Counted from the stretch's first letter, positions 41,394 to 53,400 are shown. The stretch: 62,372 nucleotides of DNA from Desulfuromonadaceae bacterium (GCA_028681335.1 JAQUIT010000021.1:1-62372); one strand, 5' to 3'. The notes: generated from the sequence alone by a model not told the origin. Program-made: numbers and translations.

Positions 41394-42341
41394 TTATCGA
41401 TAATTGAGGCGGCCCTGCTCTTCTCGGTCAGACGCCTTGTAGTCAAAGCCCTCATGTGACCAGTCCCATTTAATGCTACCATCCGATTCAAGCTTAATTT
41501 GGTCAAACATGTTTCCGACCCCATGCTCCACTTCAAAGAAATCCAGATTGCACTCATCAGCCTTGAACACGACAAAATGATGGCCAATAGCATTGCTTGC
41601 CGCCAGGTCAAGAGCCCTCTCAAGTGGTATCCCTTCACAGTTGGCAAACTCCTTGGTCTCCGCTATTATTTCAAACTGGCGTGCAGTTAGAAAATAACAA
41701 CCGGAATGAACTAGAGCCGGTTGCTTGAGTTTGATCGTTCTGCCTAAAAAATCGAAATTGTACGTGCATACATTTTTTCCCTGTTCATGACATGCAAGGT
41801 CTGAATAGAGCTTGGAATAATAATGTTTTTTCAACTTTCCCTGGATCCATGGGGTCTCATACCTGTGTGGCAAAAGAAGATTCTGCCCAGAAGTTTGACT
41901 ATTAAAATAGTCCAGCTTTATAAAAAAATACGGGTCATTAATTATGATGTCGTCCTCAAGATAACAATAATAGTCATATTGTCCACTTAGCTCAAGCATC
42001 TTCCTCTGTGCGGCAAATCCAAGCCAGATAGGCTCTGACTTTGTATCAACGTGGTGATAATAAAGAGACGGACAGGAGATGTCATAGAGCAAGTGGTCTT
42101 TTCCAGTCGTGCATATCACAATATCAAACTCAAATTGCGTGATACTCCGCATCGTGGCCAGACTGGAACTGGCATGGTCAAGCGTGCCGACATGCAAAGG
42201 GCCGAAAAGTGCATAAAGCTGGTATATGAGGCGATCAAGGGCCTGAATCCGCTGTTCCTTTTTTAAAACGGAGTGGCTGGCGTAGCGTGTATTCACTCCC
42301 ATACCACGATAATAATGAGGGACAACAAAAAGGACCTTCAC
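41394..42341 (-). CDS. Putative GT-A-fold glycosyltransferase, unknown family
   Basis: 315 aa from a GTG at 42341, chosen because GGAGGG sits 7 bp upstream; the ATG five codons earlier contains that site. It starts MKVLFVVPHYYRGMG and has a central DxD-type motif YCYLEDDIIINDPYFF, typical of metal-dependent GT-A transferases, followed by HSGCYFLTARQFE. A conserved tail FFEVEHGVGNMFDQI. No family name recognised; likely a transferase of the cluster's glycan. Flanked by gaps of about 80-95 bp on both sides, unlike most genes here. Confidence 0.68.
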   Translation of the reverse strand: MKVLFVVPHYYRGMGVNTRYASHSVLKKEQRIQALDRLIYQLYALFGPLHVGTLDHASSSLATMRSITQFEFDIVICTTGKDHLLYDISCPSLYYHHVDTKSEPIWLGFAAQRKMLELSGQYDYYCYLEDDIIINDPYFFIKLDYFNSQTSGQNLLLPHRYETPWIQGKLKKHYYSKLYSDLACHEQGKNVCTYNFDFLGRTIKLKQPALVHSGCYFLTARQFEIIAETKEFANCEGIPLERALDLAASNAIGHHFVVFKADECNLDFFEVEHGVGNMFDQIKLESDGSIKWDWSHEGFDYKASDREEQGRLNYR

Positions 42342-42436
42342 AATAAAACCCTCCATAGTCTTTAATCGCTCAGTCGCCTTTAGGCGCCGAGATCAATGTG
42401 TGTCCCGCTTGCGGATAAGTTTTTTCCCAGCCTCGG

Positions 42437-42964
42437 TCAATGCTTTTCGGCAGTCAGATTCAGGCTGATCAGTTCCCCGTGGAAGCGCATGGCGCTGGTG
42501 TCATCAAAAAGCCCGAACTCCTCTTGCCGCGTGATTTTGTTGAAACCTGCTGCGGAAAGATAGTGTACCAGCAGCTCCTCATTGTAAGCTGCGTGATGAT
42601 AATCATATTGGTCGCTGTGCCCACCCAAGATCATACGCATGAGCATGTAACGATCATTACTGTCAAAGCGCACCCGGTCGCAATACATCCGGCAGATAAT
42701 GTCCATATCAGGTACGCTGACGAAAAGACGGCCACCCGGCGCCAGCACGCGAAACCATTCCGCAAGAACCATAGCGAACTCATCACGATAGTCAAAATGT
42801 TCAAGAACATGGGATGCATACAGCTCGGCGAATGTCCCGTCTGCAAAACAGGTCAGATTACCCGCATCACAAACATGGTCGATGCCGGCAAGCGGCTGGG
42901 CATTTAATGACTCCCACCCTGGAGTCGAGTGCAACGCCCCGATATGTAGACGGCGAATGGTCAT
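42437..42964 (-). CDS. SAM-dependent methyltransferase (Methyltransf_11-like)
   Basis: 175 aa. The N-terminal Rossmann motif I is short or altered (LHIGALHSTPGWESLNAQP), but the downstream features are good: D-H-VCDAGNL, FAELYASHVLEHFDYRDE, EWFRVLAPGGRLFVSVPD. This is the ASHVLEH pattern of small polysaccharide-cluster methyltransferases. Target unknown. Its ATG overlaps the stop of the 999-aa glycosyltransferase gene by 4 bp. Confidence 0.8.
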   Translation of the reverse strand: MTIRRLHIGALHSTPGWESLNAQPLAGIDHVCDAGNLTCFADGTFAELYASHVLEHFDYRDEFAMVLAEWFRVLAPGGRLFVSVPDMDIICRMYCDRVRFDSNDRYMLMRMILGGHSDQYDYHHAAYNEELLVHYLSAAGFNKITRQEEFGLFDDTSAMRFHGELISLNLTAEKH

Positions 42965-45960
42965 AAATTGACTCCCGACTCCTTCCGGAGCCTGGCAGCC
43001 ATGTTTTCACGACCGCAGGCATCCAAAGCCGAAGCCCGCTCCGAGATATATCCTTCAATATTAAATCCGCTCTCTTTCAATAGGCTCATCTTTTCCCGTC
43101 CTTCCGCCAAGGTGTTGCAGGCAAAACACAGCACCGCAAAAAGAGCCTGCAGCAGTGGGTGGTCGGGGGTACGGCTGGCTACCGGCCTGATAAGTTCCAG
43201 GGCCCGCTCCGGATCACCTGAATACAGCTCACAGGTGCCATAATTGAAGGCGGCCTCCCTGTGGTTCGGGTCCAGCTCCAGTGCCCTTTTCGAAACGACC
43301 AGCGCCTCGCCATAGCGATGCAGCAGCATCAGGACAAATCCCTTGTTGAACAGGGCGATAACAGCATCCGGCCGCAACACAAGGAAACGATCCCACAGCG
43401 AGGCGGCCGCATCGTAACGCCCAATTTCTGCCGCCTGCACCGCCAACTCTCCGATTGCCGCCACGTCTTCAGGGTGCTCAGCCAGTTTCTGCAGGCCAAG
43501 CTCAAAATAAGCCAGCTGTTTCGGGGTCGGCCCACCCTGCTGTTCCACAAGACCGCCGTAATGATGCACCACAAAGGGTGCCTCAGTGATTTTGTACCCG
43601 GCCTGCTCCACAGCCATGTCAACCATTTCATGTACCGCACCTTGGAAGCGGACCCGTGCATCGTTCGGAAACAGTCGCACCTTGCGACTTGGGTGCCACC
43701 CCCCCGCCCGCTCTTCACAGGGGTAGGAGCCATCGTTGGCGATCCATCCCTGAGGATGAAGCCGGGTATAGTTGCGGGTCATCACATTCCAGCAAACGCT
43801 CTGCGCCGTTCCCTTTTGCACCGTCTGACGCAGTTGGTCATAATCCTGAGAAGAGAACACCTCATCGGCATCCATTACCAGAATCCAATCTTTTTGCGCC
43901 GCTGCCAGCGCGACATTGCGCGCATCGGAGAAATTGCCATTCCAGGGGAAGTGCAGCACTCGTGCGCCGAACACTGTTGCAATATCCATGGTGCGATCCG
44001 ATGAACCGGTATCCACAATAACCATCTCATCAACCACCGGTCTCAGACTGGACAGACAGGCCGGTAAATTATTCTCTTCGTTTTTGACGATCATACAGAG
44101 GGAAATGGATCGTGTACCGGCTTCGGTCGGCCGAGGATAGCCACCGACCTGCCGGCGCAGTTGCAATGCCAGATTCAGCAGTTTTTCATCGACGTCAAAA
44201 CGGACAAGGATGGCCTCGCATGCCACCAATGCATCTCGGTCACGTCCACTCTCGGCAAGCAGTTCGGCGTGTTGGCACGCCAGATTACGGCTATCGGGGT
44301 ACATCTGTGCGGCCATAGAGATTACCTGAAGAGCGTCTTCGTTATGGCGAATTCGTCCCGCCATATCCCGCAGAATAGTCACCGCAGCATCGTTCAGCGG
44401 ATCAACCACCACGGCCCTGCGGACAGCCTTATACGCACCCTCCTGATCACCACTCCCCCACTGCAGCATCCCCAGCGACAGCCATGCAGCACCACAGGAG
44501 CGGTCGGCCTCGATAGCAAGGCGAAACATGCGCTCTGCCTCGGCAAGATGCCCGCTCCGTGCCGCCAGAGTACCAAGCGTCACCGTGGCGCGGGGATAGT
44601 CCGTCGCCCGAAGTGCGGCGTGTCGGGCTGCATCATCCTGCCCCAACGCGGCAAAACAGATGGCCTGAATTTCCTGCTGCCGGCAGACATCAGCTGATGG
44701 TGGCAGCTCCGGCAAAACCTGCAGGGCATCCGCGTGGCGGTCGGCAGCCATCAGGATATCAGCCAGTTCATAATACGCCGCTGGTGACAACGGAGCGGCC
44801 TTAATGCCCTGCTCAAGAAGTGTTGAAACGGCATTGTCCACATCGCCGCGCTGGACAAACAAACGAGCTTTCAGAACCGCCTCTGCCAGCAGTTGCAACC
44901 GCTGCAACGGTTCATCGGTGGTTGTGTTTTCGACAGATCGGCGGTTCACATACCATTCTCTGCCGCCAAGAATCAGCTGTTCGACACGGTGTAAAAACGC
45001 ATCGACCGACGGCTGCTCTGGTTCGGCACCTCCAAGGAGTCTGGCCTTGTCCAGAAGATACTGTTCCCTCTCATGGCCGGATGGATATGTACCCGGAATA
45101 AGCAGGGTCTCAACCATATCAATCAAGGGGGTCATGACATCCACAAACGCCACATCCGGTGAGCCGCTGACAGCACACGTTCTCATCTGCTGAAGCGGAA
45201 GCAGACCGACGAGGTGCCCTTCTCTGGCCGCTCGATAGTAGATCTCCCTTATTGTGCTGTTTTCACTATATTTCACCGCTTCGTTTTGATGTTCAATGCT
45301 GTCCGGATGGGCCAGGTACAACCCCAACGGCTGCCTGATATGGAAGAAATTCGACGTCTGCGAAATCCTGAGCCAGAATTCGTAATCCCCGGACGTCACA
45401 CTGGCAGGATCAAACCCGCCATACAGCTCATGGAGGGAGCGGCGCCACATCGGCTGTGGGCCGATGAAACAGCCCTTGTCCAACAGGATGTTTCTGTCCC
45501 AGTCATACCAGGTGTACTTGCCGCCCGGTGTATGGTGCTCAAAAGTGCCATTCGGAGTTTTGGTGATGAGAACATCGGCATACACCAGATCTACGGCCGG
45601 ACAGTCCTCCATGACTCGCGCCATCAATTCAAAGGCATCGCTGCGGTGGCGGTCGTCGGTATTGGCATTAGTGAAATAACGGCCACGAGCCATGGCAATG
45701 CCCCGGTTCCAGGCGGCATAGACTGTTTCGCGCCGTTCAGTCCGCAGATAACGAATATTGTTATAACGGCCCTGCAGTTCGCGAACAATTTCCCCCTCAT
45801 TCTGAGGCGAGGCGCTGTCAATAATAATGATCTCAATCTGGTGAGCAATCGTCTGAAGCTCCAGATCTTCGATACAGCCCCTGATGAAACGCTCGGAATT
45901 GTAGGTTGAGACAATGGCCGAAACCAGTGGCTGCAAGTGCGAGTTCTCCATTGGCTTCAA
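42961..45960 (-). CDS. GT2-TPR-GT2-TPR fusion glycosyltransferase
   Basis: 999 aa. Domain order: GT2 (about 10-240; VSAIVSTYNSERFIRGCIEDL, DSASPQNEGE, the donor-site NTDD element TNANTDDRH), TPRs (about 360-610), a second GT2 of the WaaE/'MIVKNEE' kind (about 625-850; SLCMIVKNEENNLPACL, VDTGSSDRTMDIA, MDADEVF), and more TPRs (about 850-990; IALFNKGFVLMLLHRYGEAL). It could add two sugars in sequence on one acceptor. Stop and start overlap the neighbouring genes by 4 bp each, so it is translationally coupled. Start may be residue 1 or Met4. Confidence 0.85.
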   Translation of the reverse strand: MKPMENSHLQPLVSAIVSTYNSERFIRGCIEDLELQTIAHQIEIIIIDSASPQNEGEIVRELQGRYNNIRYLRTERRETVYAAWNRGIAMARGRYFTNANTDDRHRSDAFELMARVMEDCPAVDLVYADVLITKTPNGTFEHHTPGGKYTWYDWDRNILLDKGCFIGPQPMWRRSLHELYGGFDPASVTSGDYEFWLRISQTSNFFHIRQPLGLYLAHPDSIEHQNEAVKYSENSTIREIYYRAAREGHLVGLLPLQQMRTCAVSGSPDVAFVDVMTPLIDMVETLLIPGTYPSGHEREQYLLDKARLLGGAEPEQPSVDAFLHRVEQLILGGREWYVNRRSVENTTTDEPLQRLQLLAEAVLKARLFVQRGDVDNAVSTLLEQGIKAAPLSPAAYYELADILMAADRHADALQVLPELPPSADVCRQQEIQAICFAALGQDDAARHAALRATDYPRATVTLGTLAARSGHLAEAERMFRLAIEADRSCGAAWLSLGMLQWGSGDQEGAYKAVRRAVVVDPLNDAAVTILRDMAGRIRHNEDALQVISMAAQMYPDSRNLACQHAELLAESGRDRDALVACEAILVRFDVDEKLLNLALQLRRQVGGYPRPTEAGTRSISLCMIVKNEENNLPACLSSLRPVVDEMVIVDTGSSDRTMDIATVFGARVLHFPWNGNFSDARNVALAAAQKDWILVMDADEVFSSQDYDQLRQTVQKGTAQSVCWNVMTRNYTRLHPQGWIANDGSYPCEERAGGWHPSRKVRLFPNDARVRFQGAVHEMVDMAVEQAGYKITEAPFVVHHYGGLVEQQGGPTPKQLAYFELGLQKLAEHPEDVAAIGELAVQAAEIGRYDAAASLWDRFLVLRPDAVIALFNKGFVLMLLHRYGEALVVSKRALELDPNHREAAFNYGTCELYSGDPERALELIRPVASRTPDHPLLQALFAVLCFACNTLAEGREKMSLLKESGFNIEGYISERASALDACGRENMAARLRKESGVNL

Positions 45961-48134
45961 TTACCTCCCGGTGTCTGCAGCGGCGCGCGATTGGCCACAC
46001 TTTTTCTGATGACATCCGTCAATAGTTCGGCACTTTTTTGCCAGGAAAAGAGGCGGGCACGCTCCAGTCCCCGCTTGATCAGATAAGACCTAATGTCTGG
46101 CTGTTGTACCGATAACAGCGCCTTGGTCATTTCCTCACGATCATATTCTCCCACATACAGGGCAGCGCTACCGGCCACCTCCGACAGCGACGAGTTCTGA
46201 CAGGTGATCACCGGGCAGCCGGATTGCATCGCCTCCAGAATCGGCAGACCAAAGCCTTCATACAACGATGGATAGACGAGTGCGATGGCACCGCTGTAGG
46301 CAAGGGACAGGTCCTGATCGGAGAAAAACCCCGCATAACCGGCGGCCGGACCGGCAAGTTCCCGCAACTCTGGTTCCAGCACGTTTCCACCGCCCGCCAT
46401 GACAATAGCATAACGCTCACGGTCTGGTAACTGTGCAAAGGCGTGGAAGAACAGCGCGGCATTCTTGTGCGGATCCCGGCGGCCTACAAGGAGGAAATAG
46501 GGGCGGTCGATGCCGTTGGCGGCCTTGAAAGCGGCAATCTCTTCTGCGGAATGCACCCTGAAATCAGCCGACACGGCGCAGGGCACAACCGTCAACGACC
46601 GCTCTGCGACTTGGGGATAAAAGGTGGCCAGGTCACGTGCCGTTGAATGAGATATGGCGGCAAATGATGTTGAGTTCACGATGGTGTGGTATTTATCCCG
46701 CCACTCAGGATTAGGGGCGTCCGGTCCCACCGTATCGAAACGCTCGGGGATCATGTCGTACAGCATCAGCAGTGAAGGCGTCATGGTGGTTAACGTATAG
46801 TAAGTCGATATAAACAAGCCAGCTTCTTCCTCACGGCATACCCGATCTAGCTCTAACGACTCTTCCTGAGCAGTACCCAGATGAAAGGCCGAAATTTTGC
46901 GCAGTCGTATTCCGGGAATCTCCGGTGCTGTCCCTTCGCGGTCCAGCAGGACGATGCGTTTTCCCATAGGTGTTGCTGCTAGTTCGGTTAACAGCGCCAG
47001 CCACAGACGGCTTATACCGAACGGTCTGCCCTGCTGCAACTGGAAGATTACCCCGTCGATTACAAAACTGTTTTGAATTCGAGGTAACGACAGAGTTTGA
47101 ATAATTTTACGATTCCACTGCGGGCAGGCAAAATACTGCTCCCACATGTTCCTAGCCAAACGGCATCTATCCAGCAAAGATTCAACAGTCTGTGAAGAAA
47201 GCCAGCGGGCTATTAATTCCGCAGAATGTTCTGCACTGCTTTCCGGAATTTTTACAATGATCCTGTCGTAATCAATGTTCTCCTCAAAGGGGAGTTGGCA
47301 ATCATCGGAGAGCAGTACCGGGATCCTCCCCATAGAGAGAGTCTCGAAAAAGCGGTAGGAATTTACCCCGGCACCCCGTGGGCAGACGGCTAGCCAGGAG
47401 TCTGCCAGGCTGCGGATAAACAGCTCCCGCCGTTTTACACGGACGTCAGGTTCCTCGAATCCATGGAACCGCCCCGAAACCGATACGAAGGCCCGCAGGA
47501 GGGTCGTCTGCTCCAAGCTAGCTGCAACCCTGCTCCTGACCAGTCCGGAGACATAATCTCCGATGAATCCGACGAAGCTGACATCATGGACTATGCGCTC
47601 GGGGTCGAAGTGAGTCCGTCCACCGAAATCCTCCACCGGGTAAGGGAGAGCATGAGTCCGGGCATCCCTAACAGATCGCTTGACACTTGCCCTGAAAAAC
47701 AAAGCCTCCATCCCGAACGGCTGACTGGCATCATGAAACGTCATAAATAGATGTTTGGTAGCGGCCCGTTTATAATACGGGAGCTGACACAACCACGCTC
47801 CCAGGGCTTCAACCCCGGCACACTCGATCAGTTCATCGAGCATATAGGGGAAAACAAAATGGTCGGCTTCATCGGGAGATTCAGTAATGACAAACAGGCC
47901 GGGATCGTACTGATATCCCGCCCACAGCGGATTTGTGCGCCATTCGTAAGAAACCGGATGGAAGCGCCACTGCGCTGGGTCGATCCTGACCTCGTATGCC
48001 TGCTCAAGCCTGGTACCGAGCAGCAAAGGAACCAGAATGTAGCAGACACTAGCATCGAGAGAAAAATCCACCTCGGGTTGATAGAAGTACAGCTTTACAG
48101 GAATATTGTTCAGATTATCCAGTGAATGGCTCAA
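45957..48134 (-). CDS. Exostosin-like + GT4 fusion glycosyltransferase
   Basis: 725 aa. Residues about 10-345 resemble an exostosin-family GT47 domain (VKLYFYQPEVDFSLDAS, DHFVFPYMLD, FVGFIGDY, LAVCPRGAGVNSYRFFETLSMGRIPVLLSDDCQLPFE). Residues about 350-725 are a GT4 transferase ([76 protein letters not shown]). Likely cytoplasmic and bifunctional. Four-base overlaps on both sides. Exostosin-like domains in bacterial sugar clusters are uncommon and their linkage is not predictable here. Confidence 0.83.
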   Translation of the reverse strand: MSHSLDNLNNIPVKLYFYQPEVDFSLDASVCYILVPLLLGTRLEQAYEVRIDPAQWRFHPVSYEWRTNPLWAGYQYDPGLFVITESPDEADHFVFPYMLDELIECAGVEALGAWLCQLPYYKRAATKHLFMTFHDASQPFGMEALFFRASVKRSVRDARTHALPYPVEDFGGRTHFDPERIVHDVSFVGFIGDYVSGLVRSRVAASLEQTTLLRAFVSVSGRFHGFEEPDVRVKRRELFIRSLADSWLAVCPRGAGVNSYRFFETLSMGRIPVLLSDDCQLPFEENIDYDRIIVKIPESSAEHSAELIARWLSSQTVESLLDRCRLARNMWEQYFACPQWNRKIIQTLSLPRIQNSFVIDGVIFQLQQGRPFGISRLWLALLTELAATPMGKRIVLLDREGTAPEIPGIRLRKISAFHLGTAQEESLELDRVCREEEAGLFISTYYTLTTMTPSLLMLYDMIPERFDTVGPDAPNPEWRDKYHTIVNSTSFAAISHSTARDLATFYPQVAERSLTVVPCAVSADFRVHSAEEIAAFKAANGIDRPYFLLVGRRDPHKNAALFFHAFAQLPDRERYAIVMAGGGNVLEPELRELAGPAAGYAGFFSDQDLSLAYSGAIALVYPSLYEGFGLPILEAMQSGCPVITCQNSSLSEVAGSAALYVGEYDREEMTKALLSVQQPDIRSYLIKRGLERARLFSWQKSAELLTDVIRKSVANRAPLQTPGGN

Positions 48135-50440
48135 GAGTTGGCATCTTTCGTTGCCGATTTCAGCGCGAACCGATAGGCCGCAATTGTTTCTTCAACACAC
48201 CTGTCCCACGTGAACCGCGCAGACTGCTCTGCAGAACGCCGGGCCAACTCTTCGTTAAAATAGACGTTGGTGATCAGCTCCTTCATTGCCCGGCTCAGCC
48301 CCTTAACATCCTGTGGATCAAGCATGATGCCGGCATCTCCCACAACCTCAGGCAGGGAAGAAGTGTTCGACGCAATGACCGGGACACCGCATTGCATCGC
48401 TTCCAGCGGCGGCAGACCGAACCCCTCGTAGAGCGACATATAGATGAACGCTGACGCCCCGCTGTAAAGCGCAGACAACTCTTCGTCCGGGACATATCCG
48501 GTCAACACCAAACGCCTGTGAAGTTCCGGATTGTTGTCGATCTCATTGAAGATCCGATCGTAGTCCCACCCCTTGGTCCCGCTAAGAACCAGCCGGGTCT
48601 TGCCTGCCAAACCTTTGCGCACCAGATGGGCAAAGGCTCGAATGACATGATCTATATTCTTGCGCGGCTCCAGGGTGCAAAGACTAAGGATGTAGGGAAC
48701 GGCGCCGATATTGTATTTCTGCCGTACCTCCTGCAGCCGCAGGCTGTCCGTGCAGGGGCGAAAGATCGCCGGGTCGGCAGCCAGAGTGGTTACATGAGCC
48801 AGTTCCGGTGAAATTCCGGTCACTCGGCACAGATCGTTCCTGGTTGACTGTGAAATGCAGTTGACATGATCACCCTGCTTGATACTGACAAGGATTTGCG
48901 GCACCGGATTATAGCGACCCTGAAACAGCGCCGGATAGATCACCGCGATCAGGTCGTAGACCGTCAGGAAGCGCACGGCTGCCGGGACTGATGACGGCAG
49001 CGGATGAAAGGGAGAGTGAAATATATCGACTTCGGGGTATCCATCTGTATGGAATGGTACGGAGAAAAGTTCGGGGAGGGTTGCAAGATAGCTTTGGCAA
49101 TATTGCGTCGTGTTTGGTGCATCTTCCGACAGATGCTGGGTCGAACAGAAGTGCAGATCTATCTCCGGAGAAGCGGCGAGACCACGGGCCACATGTTCAA
49201 CAACCCTGAAAACCCCAGTGCGGGAAGAGACGTCATGAAAGGCCAAGCCGAGCACCGATATATCAAAGAGAACACGTATCTTGCGTGATGCTCCTGTAAC
49301 AGGTTTGGAGTGTAAGGAGCTGGACGCAAGCAGTTTTTCCCACACTGCGACTGTTTTTTTGGCCGTTGCCTCCCAGGAGAAAAGTGAAGACTGCCTACAG
49401 CCTGCTTCGCGCAACTTCTTTTGCATGCCTGGGTTGCCATAAAGAGCCGACATCGCATCCGTAACCGCTTGTACATCGTGAGGTGTGCACAGTATGGCAG
49501 CAGAACCCGCAACTTCAGGAATCGAAGTCACGTTCGTTGTAATGACGGGACAGCCGTTGCTCATAGCTTCAAGCACCGGAAGACCGAATCCTTCAAAGCT
49601 CGAGAGAAAGAGCGTCGCCGTTGCTGACTTATAGAGACATTCTAAATCACATCTTTCAGTATAACCGGTAAAGATGACGTCCGGAAAACCATATTCTCTG
49701 ATACATTTTGCATTAGCCTCCAGCATACCGCTCATCTTACCGGATATAACGAACTGGACATCTTCCGTTTTCTTTTTTAGCTGAACGAATGCAGAAAATG
49801 CATCCATGAAATTCTTGTGGCTGTCATGAGCACCGACATGCAGAAAAAATGGCTTAGTTATGCCGAATTTATTCAGGACGTCACTTATTTGTATATCAGC
49901 CAGGTTGCACTCGAAGGTCGTGTTTATTCCTGCCATGATCGCTGTTACGCGTTGTTCCGGCATGTTGAAGCTATTAATAAGATCCTGCCTTGAATACTCC
50001 GAGATTGCCAGAAAGTGGCAGTTGCCTCTATCCATCTGTTGTATGCGCGACAGGTACGTTTTTCTGGCATGCTCCGGCCAGTCATTAAAATAATAATGAT
50101 AGGGGATGAGATCATAAAAGGTAACTGTCGTGTTTTTGTGCCTAAATATCCGTACGGGAGAGTCAAAACCGGGTGAATCATTCATTGGATCGCAAATATG
50201 GAACAGATCTATATCGGAAGGATTGTAGTCATCGACATATCTTAATTCAATATTCGGCGAGGCAAGGAGTGACTTAAGTGAATCAGGGTATTCAAGAATT
50301 TCGGTATAAAGGATAAACCGAGCAGAAGGCAACAGCCGCACAACATCCATCAGATGGTAGAGGGAATAATGCCCGATACCCCGCACTACTGATTCAGAAT
50401 AATAGAATGTTCGGGCGTCAATACCGATAGTTAGCTTCAT
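48131..50440 (-). CDS. Tandem GT4 glycosyltransferase
   Basis: 769 aa made of two family-4 GT-B modules. Module 1 (about 1-375): [55 protein letters not shown]. Module 2 (about 385-769): [75 protein letters not shown]. Both keep the E-x7-E pattern, so both may be active. Mannosyl- or rhamnosyl-type transfer is common for this family. Four-base overlap with the following gene; 12 bp after the giant gene's stop. Confidence 0.86.
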   Translation of the reverse strand: MKLTIGIDARTFYYSESVVRGIGHYSLYHLMDVVRLLPSARFILYTEILEYPDSLKSLLASPNIELRYVDDYNPSDIDLFHICDPMNDSPGFDSPVRIFRHKNTTVTFYDLIPYHYYFNDWPEHARKTYLSRIQQMDRGNCHFLAISEYSRQDLINSFNMPEQRVTAIMAGINTTFECNLADIQISDVLNKFGITKPFFLHVGAHDSHKNFMDAFSAFVQLKKKTEDVQFVISGKMSGMLEANAKCIREYGFPDVIFTGYTERCDLECLYKSATATLFLSSFEGFGLPVLEAMSNGCPVITTNVTSIPEVAGSAAILCTPHDVQAVTDAMSALYGNPGMQKKLREAGCRQSSLFSWEATAKKTVAVWEKLLASSSLHSKPVTGASRKIRVLFDISVLGLAFHDVSSRTGVFRVVEHVARGLAASPEIDLHFCSTQHLSEDAPNTTQYCQSYLATLPELFSVPFHTDGYPEVDIFHSPFHPLPSSVPAAVRFLTVYDLIAVIYPALFQGRYNPVPQILVSIKQGDHVNCISQSTRNDLCRVTGISPELAHVTTLAADPAIFRPCTDSLRLQEVRQKYNIGAVPYILSLCTLEPRKNIDHVIRAFAHLVRKGLAGKTRLVLSGTKGWDYDRIFNEIDNNPELHRRLVLTGYVPDEELSALYSGASAFIYMSLYEGFGLPPLEAMQCGVPVIASNTSSLPEVVGDAGIMLDPQDVKGLSRAMKELITNVYFNEELARRSAEQSARFTWDRCVEETIAAYRFALKSATKDANS

Positions 50441-50452
50441 GCGGTTCGCTTT

Positions 50453-53400
50453 CTAGGTCGTTTTGGTTATAAACAGACCAATTGAAGTAATGATATATTT
50501 ATTGAGCAGCAGCCGTAAATGCCAGGAATCAGCCTTCTGCATATATGGCGGTATATCAACATATCCATCAACGCAGCCCGCTCCTGCACTGTAATTGATC
50601 TCTATTGTGTGGCCCTCGTTTCGCAGCTGTCGGGCGATTTCTTCAATATCACATTTCCTGAACAGAACTGTGGGAGTATGGTCTATCGTAAGCACATCCG
50701 ACATGATATTAAACTCAGTCGTATGCAGAGCGACTCCTCCCGGTTTGAGGCATTTCATTTGGTTCAGGATAAACTGTTTCCCCTGCTCGATCGAACCAAG
50801 GTGTTCAAAGGCACAGCATGACCAGCTGAAATCGTATTGCTCCTGCATGAAAGAATCAGAAATACTGTTCATATCCGCATACTGAAAATCCACATGACTG
50901 TTGAACAGATCCGGGGGGCAGATCTGTGGATAGAGAAGATCCGCCAGTGAATCGGCATGCTGGTTTGTATCCATCCAGTTTGCCTTAGTCATCTCGTCCG
51001 GTTCAAGATCAGTTGCCGTAATATTGCAGCCGTGCCTGGCAAAATATGAGATCAGAACCTCCCTCCCGGCACCAAAACAGATACCACGCGTGCCTCCACG
51101 CAGCAATCCTGCCGCGCTAACTCCCTTTGCAACAAAATAATACTCCCAGCATTTCCTGTGATAATGATTCGGGGCGATCTGCAATTCTTCGCAGAGTTTT
51201 TTATAATCCGGCTCTGCAAATTCCGCTTCTGTACAAAGCCTTGAAACATGGGCGGGAATAACCGTTTCTGATGTAGGAAAAACAGATATTTCCTGGTTCA
51301 GAGTATTATCTAAAAACGATATTTTGGTATGCAGCGGTTTGTCAAACAATTCGGAAGCGTCGGCAGCCTCAAGTGCCTTCTTGTAATATGCAATTGCATC
51401 GTCCCATTTGGTTTCGACTGCTGCTTCGGCCCCCTTCTGTATAAACCTGATCTGCTGCGGAGGCATGCCGAGTGCAACATATTCAACGTCATGAAGGGTC
51501 ACCGTAACGAAATTCAACAATTGATCAATATCCAATTCACCGTTCAGCTGGGGGAATGTTTTCAGATGCTGTTTTAATTTTTCCTGCACAACCGGTTCGT
51601 TGCTGGCATGCAGCGATGCTATCAACTCATACATAACTGTTTGCGGGTTACCTGATTTATATTCAGAAGACCGCTCTATAAAGTGAACCGCCAGTTGATT
51701 CAAGCCGGCCAGAATCGACAAAACACCTGCAGCAGTCAAAAGCTTCGAGTCCTCTTCGAATAAAGACTCAGCACTTAAAAGCATGTTTCTGCCTGTATCA
51801 GGACGTTTATCAAGCAGGGCGTTTTGTATCTCGCGAAGATATTGAATATGGGTGCCCAACAGATCCCGTTCGGCAGAGTGATGAAGATATCGGGGAGCGA
51901 TCGTACAGCCGGGAGCGTTATTGCCACTCGTTGCATTGCCGCCAGCAGCTCGATACGAGGCCGCAAAAGCTGTTATTCTCTGTTTTAGCTCGGTATTGCC
52001 GGGAAATGTTTTAAAAACGCGGTAGATGAAGTCCATTCCATCATCCCATGATTGCGAAAAACAGAACGTCGCGGCTCTTTCAAAGTCTACATCGATCCTG
52101 AAAACCTGCTTGCCGACCTGGGTGATCCGCCAATCATTATGGATGACCGTAGCATCAGGGCATAAATCAATTCGAATGCCGGCGGCCTGAAGCCTGCGTG
52201 AAAAATCGACATCCTCCAGTTCATTCATCCCGCGTACGGGATCCCATTGAACTTTCCCGGCAACCCATGATTTCATGATACACAGGCCACCAGTGACATA
52301 CAGAAACGGATCTGTTTCATTGTATTCGAGCAGTACGTGGCCTTTAGGACCACCTACCGTAGCCCAACTCCAGTAACGCGTGCCATCGGCATTCAAGAGC
52401 TTTACGCAGAGCACATCGTAATCTTCACCAAAGCGCGCTAGCCCTTGGTAAAAATCAGTCTGGAACAACAGGTCGTCATCACAAACGATAAGATGGTTAT
52501 AACGGGCCTTTGCGCAGAGAAGATTTCGCATCTCACCGAGTCGCCCGTTACGGGCAGCATCGGGCATGGGATAATAGGCGAACCCCTCTGCTGTCATCCC
52601 AAGTGGCAGTTCGCCGGCAATCAGGATTTCGTAGTTAGGTATTGCTAGAGCTCTGATGCTGTCAAGTTCTGCCCTGAGTTTTGCTAAGCGTTTACCATTT
52701 GTGATGATACAGAATGAATAGCCGAATGGGACTTCCCGTTCAGATGGGAGCAAAAGAGTGACTTCAGGAGTCACATGTTGAACAGTGACCTGCTGTGTAT
52801 TATGGCCTTTTTGGCGCTCCGATGCCTTAATTTTCGTCTTCTGTGAAGAAGCCGCTATTAAACTCGTTTTAGTAGCTGTCATACTGTTATTATGAATACG
52901 GTAGTAGTAAAGCATTTCTGGGACGTAAATTGCTTGGTAACGCTCTATTATACGCAGCCACATGTCCCAGTCTTCTGCTCCTTCCAAATCTGAATCATAC
53001 CAACCTAGTGTCACGTGACACTCTTTGCGGTACATAAAAGACGCAAGACCCGGATTTGCTTTAATCATATTAGCCCAGCTGACATCTTGATTTTGATGAA
53101 CACCTGTAATCTGGCCATCTTCATTAATCCATGCAAAGGCTGAATATGCAAAGCCCGCCTCGGGATGATTGTTAAATGCACTGACGAATGCTTCTAAAAA
53201 ATGTGGTGCACAATAGTTGTCTGCCGATGTCCATGTCAATAGCTGGCCGCGCGCTATTTTAAAGCCCGCATTAAGTGCTAATGGTAGCCTGGAATTTTTC
53301 TGATGGATGATACGGATACGAGGATCTGACAAGCTATCGAGAAACTCCATTGTGCCATCAGTAGAACCATCATTGACGATGATTAATTCGAATTCCGTGA

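Noticed and set aside
43261..44004. 247-codon plus-strand frame opposite the 999-aa GT2-TPR gene
   Set aside because: Antisense shadow with no domain and no ribosome site.
45214..45909. 231-codon plus-strand frame opposite the N-terminal GT2 domain
   Set aside because: Antisense shadow; the GT2 signatures on the minus strand explain the region.
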